Source: an uncultured Tateyamaria sp. (GTDB lineage Bacteria; Pseudomonadota; Alphaproteobacteria; Rhodobacterales; Rhodobacteraceae). From it: a stretch of DNA of 64,000 nt. The notes below the pieces were generated by a model. The model was not told the origin of the DNA. It did no database searches and worked only from the letters and a program-made list of their open reading frames with translations. The stretch lies in the NCBI RefSeq assembly GCF_947503705.1, contig NZ_CANNES010000007.1, positions 1 to 64,000 of the forward strand, read 5' to 3'. Below are positions 44,200 to 52,035 of the stretch, in pieces (the stretch's first letter is position 1; each line of letters begins with the position of its first letter). The position numbers and the translations under genes are program-made.

Positions 44200-44523
44200 A
44201 TGGCCGTGTCAGAGGAAGAGATCGCGCACGCACTCGACCTCTTTGCCGATCTTGGTGATCTCACAACACGCAAGATGTTTGGCGGGCTGGCGATCTATCA
44301 TCGCGGCACCATCTTTGCCTTGCTGATGTCGGATGGGCGCACGTTGATCAAGGGCCAGGGCGACATGCAGGCGCGGCTCGACGCCATGGGCCTGACCCGC
44401 TGGACCTATACGCGGCCCGGGAAATCGCCCACCGCCATGCCCTATTGGGAATTGCCCGACAGCGCGCTTGATGACGCGGAAGAGGCCACCGAACTGGCAC
44501 GCGCCGCCCTCGCCCACCTCTGA
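44200..44523 (+). CDS. TfoX N-terminal domain protein
   Basis: 107 residues covering the TfoX/Sxy N-terminal domain alone: LFADLGDLTTRKMFGGLAIY, GTIFALLMSDGRTLIKGQ, and WTYTRPGKSPTAMPYWELP. The C-terminal domain of TfoX, involved in competence regulation, is absent, as in many alphaproteobacteria. It starts at the base after the sufA stop, so it is likely co-transcribed, but function is unknown. Confidence 0.85.
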   Translation: MAVSEEEIAHALDLFADLGDLTTRKMFGGLAIYHRGTIFALLMSDGRTLIKGQGDMQARLDAMGLTRWTYTRPGKSPTAMPYWELPDSALDDAEEATELARAALAHL

Positions 44524-44540
44524 TCCGAACCGTCAACCGC

Positions 44541-45083
44541 TCAGGCGGCGACGCCCAATTGCTCCAGCACCCAATCGTTCGGCACGACATCAATCGTCAG
44601 ATTGACACGCTGCGTGGTGCCGTGATGCAGCACGCTGTGCGGATCATTCAGCTTCATATACCAGCACTCGCCCGGCTGCATCTGCACCGGCTCACCGTTC
44701 AGGACGAAATCCACGTCATCGGTGGGCGTGATGGGGATGGTCAGCCGCACAACGCTGTCCGGCACATCCAGACCAAGGGTAGGATCAGTATGTTCCTTCA
44801 CCTCCGCCCCGGCTTCAAGCCGCAGCAACCGGGTCAGCGTGACCACGGTATGGGCGCGGAACTCTTCGATGATCGACTTGATATAGGGAATATCGCTCAG
44901 ATCACCGATGTCCTTTGACGGGGCGCGCGACGCGCCGGTATGCGCGCTCATGTCGGGCGGCACGGTCAGCATGACAACCGAATAATACAGGAACGGCTTG
45001 GCCATATCCTTGGACAATTCGTCCAACATGCGCTGCGCGTCATATTGCAGTGGTAGTTTTATGCGGTCGGCTGCCTGCGTCAT
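44541..45083 (-). CDS. aspartyl/asparaginyl beta-hydroxylase domain protein
   Basis: 180 residues. The core of the 2-oxoglutarate/Fe(II) family: LLRLEAGAEVKEHTDPTLGL (His-x-Asp), VVRLTIPITPTDDVDFVLNG, WYMKLNDPHSVLHHG (second His) and RVNLTIDVVPNDW. In animals the family hydroxylates EGF-like domains; in bacteria it often acts on lipopolysaccharide or other peptides, and the substrate here is not evident. It is transcribed alone, with a 333-base region upstream. Confidence 0.85.
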   Translation of the reverse strand: MTQAADRIKLPLQYDAQRMLDELSKDMAKPFLYYSVVMLTVPPDMSAHTGASRAPSKDIGDLSDIPYIKSIIEEFRAHTVVTLTRLLRLEAGAEVKEHTDPTLGLDVPDSVVRLTIPITPTDDVDFVLNGEPVQMQPGECWYMKLNDPHSVLHHGTTQRVNLTIDVVPNDWVLEQLGVAA

Positions 45084-45416
45084 TGAAATCCCCTGAACCT
45101 ATGCGCGAATCCTATCGGCGGCGGGGGCCATGCGTCAAGCAATCGCAAACTGTTCCGCTGCGCCGAGAGGCAAAGCTTTCCAAAGAGTTATCGCCGCCGC
45201 TCAAACCTTAACGCCGATCTTTTGTGAACAGTGGGTTAACGCCCCTTGGGGCGCGAAAACGTACAGTTTGCGAGCCGAACTGCTCAATTGTGAAAAACAG
45301 GCGAGAATCCATCCGCCGTGACCCGCACAAAACGTGCATATTGGCGGCGAGTCTGTACGTTTTAACAAATGTTAACCGCCGCACGCTGCCTTAACCGATG
45401 CGTTCGGTTCTTTGGT
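45084..45416. other. intergenic region upstream of the beta-hydroxylase gene
   Basis: 333 bases. AAAACGTACAG (45256-45266) and its inverted copy CTGTACGTTTT (45353-45363) flank a middle AAAACGTGCA. Several TTAAC-containing words cluster here (45210-45400), including TTAAC-AAATG-TTAAC, which is one base shorter than a CtrA site. No gene was seen. Confidence 0.45.
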
Positions 45417-46319
45417 TCAGCTTCGATTTTGCAGATGCACATAGGTCTGGCGAAACCGCTCCGACAGGTGATCGCCCGCCAGCATCACGGGCGCGCCGGG
45501 CGGGGCCACATTGGTGTCATAGGTCGGGTTGAAAAACAGTGGGACAGAGATGCGTTCGGCAAACCCACCCACAACACGGTGGGGCGTGGCCTTGACCCGG
45601 CCTTCAGTCCAAAACTCCAGCATCTCCCCGAAATTAATGATAAATTCCCCGGGCGGCGCACTGACCGGGATCCACCCACCACCGCGCTTGCGCACCTCCA
45701 GCCCGGGCGAGCCATCGGTGGCCAGCAAGGTCAGACAACCATAGTCGGTATGGGTCGCAATCCCGAAATCCTTGGCCCCCGCCCAATCGGGGCGCGCGGG
45801 ATAAAAGTTGCCGCGCAAAAGCGCCATGGGCGTGTCAAACGCGCCTTCAAAGTGATCCGCATCCATTTCCAGCGCCCGCGCAATCGCGCGCAGCAGGCCC
45901 TTCGAAATGCTCAAGGTATCGTCGTAATACACTGATATTAAACGCTTAAATTCCGTATCTTCCGGCCAAAGGTTCGGCGCATAAAACGTCTTTTCCGCCA
46001 ATGGATGCCCCTCGGGCAATTGAAACCCGACGTCGAAAAACTGCTTGTAATCGGGGTTTGCATCCGGATCGACCTGCTCTGATCCCGGCGCGCCCCAGCC
46101 GCGGTTCGACCCGGTCTGTGCCATGTCCAGATCGCGCTTGGCCGCCTCCTCCAGATGGAAGAAAGCGCGATAGATTTCAATGACTTGCTCTACCCGCGCG
46201 GCATCCAGAACGGTGTTGTGAACGGTGGCAAATCCCACCCCTGTCGCCGCCTCGGCCAAAGCCTCCAACGACGCGGCATCGCCCGCCGCCAATTTCGCCG
46301 CATCCAATCGTGGGATCAT
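45417..46319 (-). CDS. 2-oxoglutarate-dependent oxygenase, isopenicillin-N-synthase family
   Basis: 300 residues. N-terminal DIOX_N-like part (FATVHNTVLDAARVEQVI; FFHLEEAAKRDLDMAQ), then a 2OG-Fe(II) domain with HTDYGCLTLLATDG (His-x-Asp), ATPHRVVG (second His) and ERISVPLFF (Arg-x-Ser for 2-oxoglutarate). The start at 46319 has GGAGG six bases upstream. The family includes ethylene-forming and antibiotic-biosynthesis enzymes as well as many of unknown substrate. It is a single gene. Confidence 0.9.
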   Translation of the reverse strand: MIPRLDAAKLAAGDAASLEALAEAATGVGFATVHNTVLDAARVEQVIEIYRAFFHLEEAAKRDLDMAQTGSNRGWGAPGSEQVDPDANPDYKQFFDVGFQLPEGHPLAEKTFYAPNLWPEDTEFKRLISVYYDDTLSISKGLLRAIARALEMDADHFEGAFDTPMALLRGNFYPARPDWAGAKDFGIATHTDYGCLTLLATDGSPGLEVRKRGGGWIPVSAPPGEFIINFGEMLEFWTEGRVKATPHRVVGGFAERISVPLFFNPTYDTNVAPPGAPVMLAGDHLSERFRQTYVHLQNRS

Positions 46320-46409
46320 ACCCGCCTCCATCGCTCTTGTGCGCAGCACTAGCCGAGGTCCCGCCGCGATGCTAGGACCAAGCGAACAGGAATTCAAAGG
46401 GGACAGCAC

Positions 46410-47156
46410 ATGGCGCGCAAACTGGCCGCAGGCAATTGGAAAATGAACGGTGATCTGGCGCTGGTGGACGGCCTTGCCACGCTGGCGGGAAACCAATCAA
46501 CGGATGCCCCCCAAATCGTCATTTGCCCGCCTCACACCTTACTCGCTCAGGCGGCAAAAGCCTGTGAAAACAGCGCAGTAGAAATCGGAGGTCAGGATTG
46601 CCGTGCCGAAGCCAAAGGCGCCTACACCGGCGATATCGCGGCCAGCATGATCGCCGAAACGGGTGCCACCCACGTGATCGTCGGCCACTCCGAACGCCGC
46701 GATGGGCACCATGAAACCAACCCCGATATCCGCGCCAAAGCCCAAGCCGCCTGGGCCGCAGGCCTCACCGCGATCCTGTGTATTGGCGAAAGCGAGGCTG
46801 AGCGCGAAGGTTCTGACACCCTCACCATCATCGCGGACCAACTCCAGGCCTCCCTACCGGACAATGCGACGGCGGAGAACACAGTGATCGCCTATGAACC
46901 CATCTGGGCCATCGGCACCGGCAAGGTGCCCACGCTTGCGCAAATCATCGAAACCCATGACATGCTGCGCGCCGAACTGACGGCCCGGCTGGGCGACGAG
47001 GGGGCAAAGATCACGCTGCTCTACGGCGGCTCGGTCAAGCCCACCAACGCAGCCGAAATCTTCCAGGCCGAGAACGTCAACGGCGCGCTTGTCGGAGGAG
47101 CATCGCTCAAGCCTACAGACTTCCAACCGATCATCGACGCACTGGCCGCGTCCTAA
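46410..47156 (+). CDS. tpiA: triose-phosphate isomerase
   Basis: 248 residues, the standard length. Catalytic residues are visible: Lys in AAGNWKMNGD, His in IVGHSERR, and Glu in VIAYEPIWAIGTG; LLYGGSVKPTNAAEI binds phosphate. Interconverts dihydroxyacetone phosphate and glyceraldehyde 3-phosphate in the cytosol. Transcribed alone, ending at a GC-rich hairpin. Confidence 0.98.
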   Translation: MARKLAAGNWKMNGDLALVDGLATLAGNQSTDAPQIVICPPHTLLAQAAKACENSAVEIGGQDCRAEAKGAYTGDIAASMIAETGATHVIVGHSERRDGHHETNPDIRAKAQAAWAAGLTAILCIGESEAEREGSDTLTIIADQLQASLPDNATAENTVIAYEPIWAIGTGKVPTLAQIIETHDMLRAELTARLGDEGAKITLLYGGSVKPTNAAEIFQAENVNGALVGGASLKPTDFQPIIDALAAS

Positions 47157-47187
47157 CCCCTTCTTTTCTTTAGAAATACTCCGGGGG

Positions 47188-47211
47188 GTCTGGGGGGCTG
47201 CCCCCCCAGAC
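47188..47211. terminator. GC-rich hairpin between convergent genes
   Basis: GTCTGGGGGG (47188-47197) pairs with CCCCCCCAGAC (47201-47211) around three bases. It lies between tpiA and the TRAP operon. No T tract follows. It may act as a transcription roadblock. The preceding CTTTAGAAATACTCC sequence resembles a spacer also found at the cysH start. Confidence 0.5.
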
Positions 47212-47228
47212 ACCGCACGCCGCAGGCG

Positions 47229-48770
47229 CTAACGGATGATAATCTCCGGCCCCATCATCAGCGTCGGCAGCCAGGTCGAAATCGCCGGGATATAGGTCAC
47301 CATCAGCAAGAAGACGAACAGCACGGCCGTGAACGGCAGCGCCGCCTTCACGACCCGCATCATGGGCATATTCGCCACGCCAGAGGTCACGAACAGGTTC
47401 AAACCGACGGGCGGCGTAATCATCCCAATCTCCATGTTCACCACCATGATGATGCCCAGATGGATGGGGTCGATACCCAGCTCAATGGCGATGGGAAAGA
47501 CCAGCGGGGCCACGATGACCAAGAGGCCCGACGGCTCCATAAACTGACCACCGATCAACAGAATGACGTTAACGATGATCAGGAACACGATGGGGCCAAA
47601 GCCTGCGTCCAACATCGCGCCCGCGATCTGTTGTGGGATCTGCTCGTCTGTCAAAACATGCTTGAGGATCAAGGCGTTGGCGATGATGAACATCAGCGTC
47701 ACGGTCAGCTTGCCGGCCTCAAAGAACGCGTTCTTGGTATCGCGGTGAATCAGCGCCAGAGGCATTCGGGCAAAGTCGCTTGCGATGGCAACAGGGCTCA
47801 ACGGCAGGCCGCGCATCATACGTTCGGCCACGGCGACACCGGCCGCGGCGGCAAAGCCGATCAGCGTCGCAATCGTCAAGGTCAGGGCACCGCCTGACAC
47901 AAGCCACAGAATGATGCCAAAGAACAGGCCAACCATCAGCGTGATGCCAGTAAAGTTCCCCGCCTTGGGCGCGTTGTGGGCAAAGACGCCCATGTCACGA
48001 TAGATAAAGCTGGCAATGAGGAAGGAATAGACCGCAGCAACGGCAGCCGCCTCGGTCGGCGTAAAGATACCGCCGTAGATCCCACCTAAGATAATGATAA
48101 TCAGGAACAATCCGCCCGAGGCAGCCCCGGCGGAGGCCGCAACCTCACCCCAGCCCTGCCACTCGCCCTTGGGCAGGTTGCGGATCTTGGCGATGGCATA
48201 GATCGTGATCATCAGCATAGAGCCGGCCAGCAATCCGGGGATCACCCCAGCCAGAAACATCCGCCCCACAGACACGTCCGTGGCAGAGGCGTAGACGACC
48301 ATCACGATCGACGGGGGAATCAAGATACCCAATGTGCCCGCGTTGGCGATGACACCGGCGGCAAAGTCTTTGGAATAGCCCACCTGCCGCATACCTGCGA
48401 TCACGATGGAGCCGATGGCGACAACCGTGGCGGGCGATGATCCTGAAAGGGCCGCAAACATCATACAGGCGAACACTCCCGCAATCGCCAGGCCGCCCGG
48501 GAAATGGCCCACAACGGCAATGGAAAAGCGGATGATGCGTTTGGCCACGCCGCCCGTCGACATGAAAGTAGAGGCCAAAACAAAGAACGGGATAGCAAGC
48601 AGGGTGTAGTGCCCCGCCATCGCCTGGAACAGGGTCTGGGCAATCGAAGCGAGCGACGTGTCGCTCAGCACCAGAAGGAACACGATGGACGACATGCCCA
48701 GGCTCACAGCAATCGGCACACCGATCAGCATCAAGCCGACGACCATGATGAAAAGAATTGCAACTTCCAT
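47229..48770 (-). CDS. dctM: TRAP transporter large permease DctM
   Basis: 513 residues, slightly longer than the usual ~430 because of an extra loop near residues 300-350. Multiple membrane segments; conserved MMFAALSGSSPATVVAIGSI, LGILIPPSIVMVVYA, GGIFTPTEAAAVAAVY and NMEIGMITPPVGLNLFV. It forms the Na+-driven permease with DctQ. It begins three bases after dctQ on the same transcript. The substrate is probably a C4-dicarboxylate or related acid, judged from the co-located dctBD. Confidence 0.93.
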   Translation of the reverse strand: MEVAILFIMVVGLMLIGVPIAVSLGMSSIVFLLVLSDTSLASIAQTLFQAMAGHYTLLAIPFFVLASTFMSTGGVAKRIIRFSIAVVGHFPGGLAIAGVFACMMFAALSGSSPATVVAIGSIVIAGMRQVGYSKDFAAGVIANAGTLGILIPPSIVMVVYASATDVSVGRMFLAGVIPGLLAGSMLMITIYAIAKIRNLPKGEWQGWGEVAASAGAASGGLFLIIIILGGIYGGIFTPTEAAAVAAVYSFLIASFIYRDMGVFAHNAPKAGNFTGITLMVGLFFGIILWLVSGGALTLTIATLIGFAAAAGVAVAERMMRGLPLSPVAIASDFARMPLALIHRDTKNAFFEAGKLTVTLMFIIANALILKHVLTDEQIPQQIAGAMLDAGFGPIVFLIIVNVILLIGGQFMEPSGLLVIVAPLVFPIAIELGIDPIHLGIIMVVNMEIGMITPPVGLNLFVTSGVANMPMMRVVKAALPFTAVLFVFLLMVTYIPAISTWLPTLMMGPEIIIR

Positions 48771-48773
48771 GAC

Positions 48774-49463
48774 TTAGCGGCCTTCGTTCATGTGTTTCAC
48801 GGCTTCGACTTCGTCTTCGGCCTCGTGGCTGACGATCAGGCTCTCGGCTTCGCCCCGGATCAGACGCATAGTGACTTGCGCAAAACGGAAGAACAGCAAG
48901 GCCATGCCAAAGGGCAGGATCGCATAGGGAATAAAGCGGGGGATTTTCTCGTAATCCTCGCCCTCGTTCATGATGGGCTGGATCCAGCGAAGCCATTCCG
49001 GAAAGGGAATATCGATAGTCTCGTACCAGCCGCGATAAGACGAGCGGCGCATTTCCTCGAACCCGGTCGGGAACCACTTGCCTGTGGTCTGCGGCAGGTT
49101 CGCAAAGTTCGCCCAATAGTCCCACGCGCCCTTGAGCAGCAGAAAGGCATAGGCCAGACAGACCGCCGCCGCAATCAGCGCCAAGACCCGGCGCACAGGC
49201 GGGGAAAACAGATTGATGATGGCGTCCACGCCCAGATGCGCGGTGACCTTGACCGCATAGCTGACCCCAAAGAGGACGAGCCAGGCAAACAGAAATGTCA
49301 CCGCCTCAAGGCCCCAGATCAGGCCAGTGTTATAGCCGTATCGCAGCACCACGTTGATGAAGGTGATGATCGTCATACCTGCCAGCAGCAGGGCGATCAT
49401 AGTCTCTTCGATCTCGTTGACGATGCGGCCCAGCGTCGTTGTGGGCTTTGCGGGATGCGCCAT
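48774..49463 (-). CDS. dctQ: TRAP transporter small permease DctQ
   Basis: 229 residues from the ATG at 49463 (AAAGG eight bases upstream; a GTG at 49472 also possible). Four membrane segments, including IALLLAGMTIITFINVVLRY and WGLEAVTFLFAWLVLFGVSYA. The C-terminal half is a longer hydrophilic stretch than in small DctQ proteins, common in the dctQ of marine bacteria. Sits between dctP and dctM in one operon. Confidence 0.9.
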   Translation of the reverse strand: MAHPAKPTTTLGRIVNEIEETMIALLLAGMTIITFINVVLRYGYNTGLIWGLEAVTFLFAWLVLFGVSYAVKVTAHLGVDAIINLFSPPVRRVLALIAAAVCLAYAFLLLKGAWDYWANFANLPQTTGKWFPTGFEEMRRSSYRGWYETIDIPFPEWLRWIQPIMNEGEDYEKIPRFIPYAILPFGMALLFFRFAQVTMRLIRGEAESLIVSHEAEDEVEAVKHMNEGR

Positions 49464-49563
49464 GGCAGGCACCTTTCAGAAATGCGGGAAGGCAGGGCGT
49501 CGCAGCCCAAGTGGACCCCACCCCGGATTGCGCCAGGATGGGGTCTTTATTCAGATCAATGAC

Positions 49564-50565
49564 TTAGAGACCGGCGTTGATCGCCTGCGCTGCGTCGATG
49601 TTCTCTTGACCGACATCATCTTTGAACTGGTCCCAAACGGGGCTCATCACTTCGACCCATTCCGCGCGCTGCTCGGGCGTCAGCTGACGTACAACACCGC
49701 CTGCGGCAACGATGGCCGCTTTGGCCTCTTCGTTCACGCGTGTGGATTCAGAGTTCCGGGCTGTGGTCACTTCTTCCAGGATGGTGGCCAGCTGGTCGCG
49801 CGTGCCGTCTTCGAGGCTGTCCCAGAAATCGGTCGACGTCACCACGAGATAGTCGATGATGCCGTGGTTGGTTTCGGTCACTCCGTCCTGCACTTCAAAG
49901 AACTTTTGGCCGTAGATGTTGGACCAAGTGTTTTCTTGACCGTCCACAACGCCGGTCTGCAGGGCGCCGTACACTTCCGAGAAGGCCATGGGCTGAGGCG
50001 AGCCGCCGATGGCCGCCATTTGTGCCTTAAGAACGTCAGAGTTCTGCACCCGGAACTTAAGGCCATTGGCATCCGAAGGCGAATTCAGCGGCGTGTTGGC
50101 CGACATCTGCTTCATACCATTGTGCCAGAACGCGAGGCCCAGCAAGCCACGACGGACCATGCTTTCCTTCATCGCCTGACCGGTTTCCGAGGTTTGGAAT
50201 GCGTCAACGGCTTCGATGTTCTTGAACATGAAAGGCAAGTCAAACAGGCGGAAGGTTTTGGTGAACTGCTCGAACTTCGACAGCGAAGGGGCAGCCAGTT
50301 GGACGTCGCCTTGCAGCAGCGCTTCCAAAACCTGGTCATCGTTATAGAGCGTCGACTGCGGGAACACTTCCATGCAGGCGGTGCCGTTCATTTCGTCGTT
50401 CACGCGCTGTTGCAGCAGTGAGGCGGCGATGCCCTTGGGGTGCTTGTCGGTGTTGGTCACGTGGCTGAACTTGATGACAAGCTCGCCCGCGTCACATGCG
50501 GCGGACACAGCGCCCGCGCTGACAGTCAGAGCCAGTGCCGTTGCGGCAGCGGTCAAAAGTTTCAT
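49564..50565 (-). CDS. dctP: TRAP transporter substrate-binding protein DctP
   Basis: 333 residues with a signal peptide (LLTAAATALALTVSAGAVSA). DctP-type motifs: FSHVTNTDKHPKGIAA, LKFRVQNSDVLKAQMAAIGG and MAFSEVYGALQTGVVDGQEN with the Arg (within KFRVQNS) that binds the carboxylate. Periplasmic receptor that delivers substrate to DctQM. GGGAGG precedes the ATG at 50565. Two palindromes that could be DctD sites lie about 190-240 bases upstream, next to dctD. Confidence 0.94.
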   Translation of the reverse strand: MKLLTAAATALALTVSAGAVSAACDAGELVIKFSHVTNTDKHPKGIAASLLQQRVNDEMNGTACMEVFPQSTLYNDDQVLEALLQGDVQLAAPSLSKFEQFTKTFRLFDLPFMFKNIEAVDAFQTSETGQAMKESMVRRGLLGLAFWHNGMKQMSANTPLNSPSDANGLKFRVQNSDVLKAQMAAIGGSPQPMAFSEVYGALQTGVVDGQENTWSNIYGQKFFEVQDGVTETNHGIIDYLVVTSTDFWDSLEDGTRDQLATILEEVTTARNSESTRVNEEAKAAIVAAGGVVRQLTPEQRAEWVEVMSPVWDQFKDDVGQENIDAAQAINAGL

Positions 50566-50754
50566 GGTGTCTCCTCCCAGAGATATAAAATGAGGTGCGC
50601 CAACCGGTGAAGGCAGCGTCGAACGCATCAAATCGAAGGGACGGGATCATCCCAAGCATTTTGTTCAATTGGTGTTCTGAAAGGGTTAATCTTCTTAAAA
50701 ACAGGCACTTACACATCATTGCTACAAAAATATGCAACCCCGAAATTTGCAGCA

Positions 50755-50803
50755 GTGCGAAAACCCGCACAGTCTAAAACCAGCCTGTGCGGAAATCCGC
50801 ACA
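50755..50803. promoter_or_regulatory. two palindromic sites between dctD and dctP, probable activator sites
   Basis: Site 1 GTGCGAAAACCCGCAC (50755-50770) and site 2 TGTGCGGAAATCCGCACA (50786-50803). Their centres are 32 bases apart (about three helical turns), upstream of dctP and directly after the dctD stop. This spacing fits a pair of dimers binding one face of DNA. Assignment to DctD is by position. Confidence 0.6.
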
Positions 50804-50805
50804 AA

Positions 50806-52035
50806 TTAACGCCGATAGTCCTCGGCCCGAATCCCATAGCGGGTCAGCTTGTCGTAAAAGGTCTTGCGCGGCAGCTTCAGCGCCTTGGCGGCATCACTGG
50901 CATGCCCGTTCTGGCGGCCCAAGGCAGCAATGAGCAGCGACCGCTCCACCCGCGCCAATTGCTCGGCCAGCCCCAGGTCGGCCTCGCGCACCGCCTCATC
51001 CGGCATGCCCAGAACAAAGCGCATCGCGGCACTCATCAGCGAGCGTGCATTTCCGGGCCAATCCTGCGCCATCAGCGCGGCCATGTGATCGGGTGCAAGC
51101 TCGGGCACAGCAAGCCCTGCCTGCTCAGCCGCTTGTTCGACGTAGTGCCGAAAAAGCACCGGAATATCCTCGGGCCGCTCGCTGAGCGATGGGATACGCA
51201 CGGGCATCACCTCCAGTCGGTAATATAGGTCCGGGTTCAGCGCGCCCTGCTCTACCGCCGCGCCCAGATCCCGCGTGCTGCCCGCGATCAATCGGGGATC
51301 ACTGCTGGCCTCCAACGCCTCCAACAACGCCAATTGGCTCGCCGCAGGCAGGCCTGCGATCTCGTCCAGAAACAGGCTGCCACCCTTTGCCGCTTCCAGC
51401 GCCTCGGCCAGTGCTGCGACCCCAAGGTCTGCCGCTGCCCGCTTAACAAAGGGCGCTTTTGAGCGCAGCGAAGACAGGTGAATAACCTCGGCCACTTTGG
51501 AAATGCCGGTGCCCGGCGCGCCGGTAACGAGCACTTCGGTCTCGAGCGGGGCAACCCGGCGAACCCGGGCGCGCAACCCGTTGGCCTGATCGGAGATGCC
51601 AAAAAGCATGCGGGCCGCCGGGTCGCCACTTTCAACCAAGGCTCTCAAACGTCGGTTCTCCAAAACCAGCCCGCGTGATTTCAGAGCCCGTTCAATAACC
51701 GCCAGCAAGTCATTGCGCGCACAGGGTTTTTCCAAAAAACCAAACGCTCCCTCGCGCATAGCGCGTACCGCCATGGGGATGTCCCCTTCGCCTGTCAGCA
51801 AGATCACCGGTAAGTCCGGATCGACCTTGCGCGCATGGGCCAAGAGGTGAAATCCGTCGCGCCCTGGCATGCGAATATCCGACAGGATGACGCCTGCGAA
51901 GTCCTCGGCAATGTGATCCCTGGCCACGACAAAGGATGCCACTGCAATCGGCTCAAGGTCCGCCAATTCCAGCGTTTGCGCCAGTGCGTCGCGCACCGCC
52001 GCATCATCGTCCACCACCAACACTTGCGTTGTCAT
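50806..52035 (-). CDS. dctD: DctD-type response regulator with degenerate AAA+ domain
   Basis: 409 residues from the ATG at 52035. Receiver domain with phospho-acceptor Asp53 (LSDIRMPG). The AAA+ domain has TGAPGTGIS (171-179) where Walker A should read GxxGTGK; the Lys is missing. Walker B LFLDEI is present (221-226). Between FVKRA (196-200) and LFLDEI about 25 residues, including the GAFTGA loop that contacts sigma-54, are absent. C-terminal Fis-like helix: HASDAAKALKLPRKTFYDKL. It is coupled to dctB by a four-base overlap. I infer a DNA-binding activator that does not use sigma-54. Confidence 0.85.
   Translation of the reverse strand: MTTQVLVVDDDAAVRDALAQTLELADLEPIAVASFVVARDHIAEDFAGVILSDIRMPGRDGFHLLAHARKVDPDLPVILLTGEGDIPMAVRAMREGAFGFLEKPCARNDLLAVIERALKSRGLVLENRRLRALVESGDPAARMLFGISDQANGLRARVRRVAPLETEVLVTGAPGTGISKVAEVIHLSSLRSKAPFVKRAAADLGVAALAEALEAAKGGSLFLDEIAGLPAASQLALLEALEASSDPRLIAGSTRDLGAAVEQGALNPDLYYRLEVMPVRIPSLSERPEDIPVLFRHYVEQAAEQAGLAVPELAPDHMAALMAQDWPGNARSLMSAAMRFVLGMPDEAVREADLGLAEQLARVERSLLIAALGRQNGHASDAAKALKLPRKTFYDKLTRYGIRAEDYRR

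Noticed and set aside
50566-50754. Sigma-54 promoter for dctP
   Set aside because: Scanned for GG-N10-GC on the reverse strand and found no convincing match; consistent with the missing GAFTGA in DctD.
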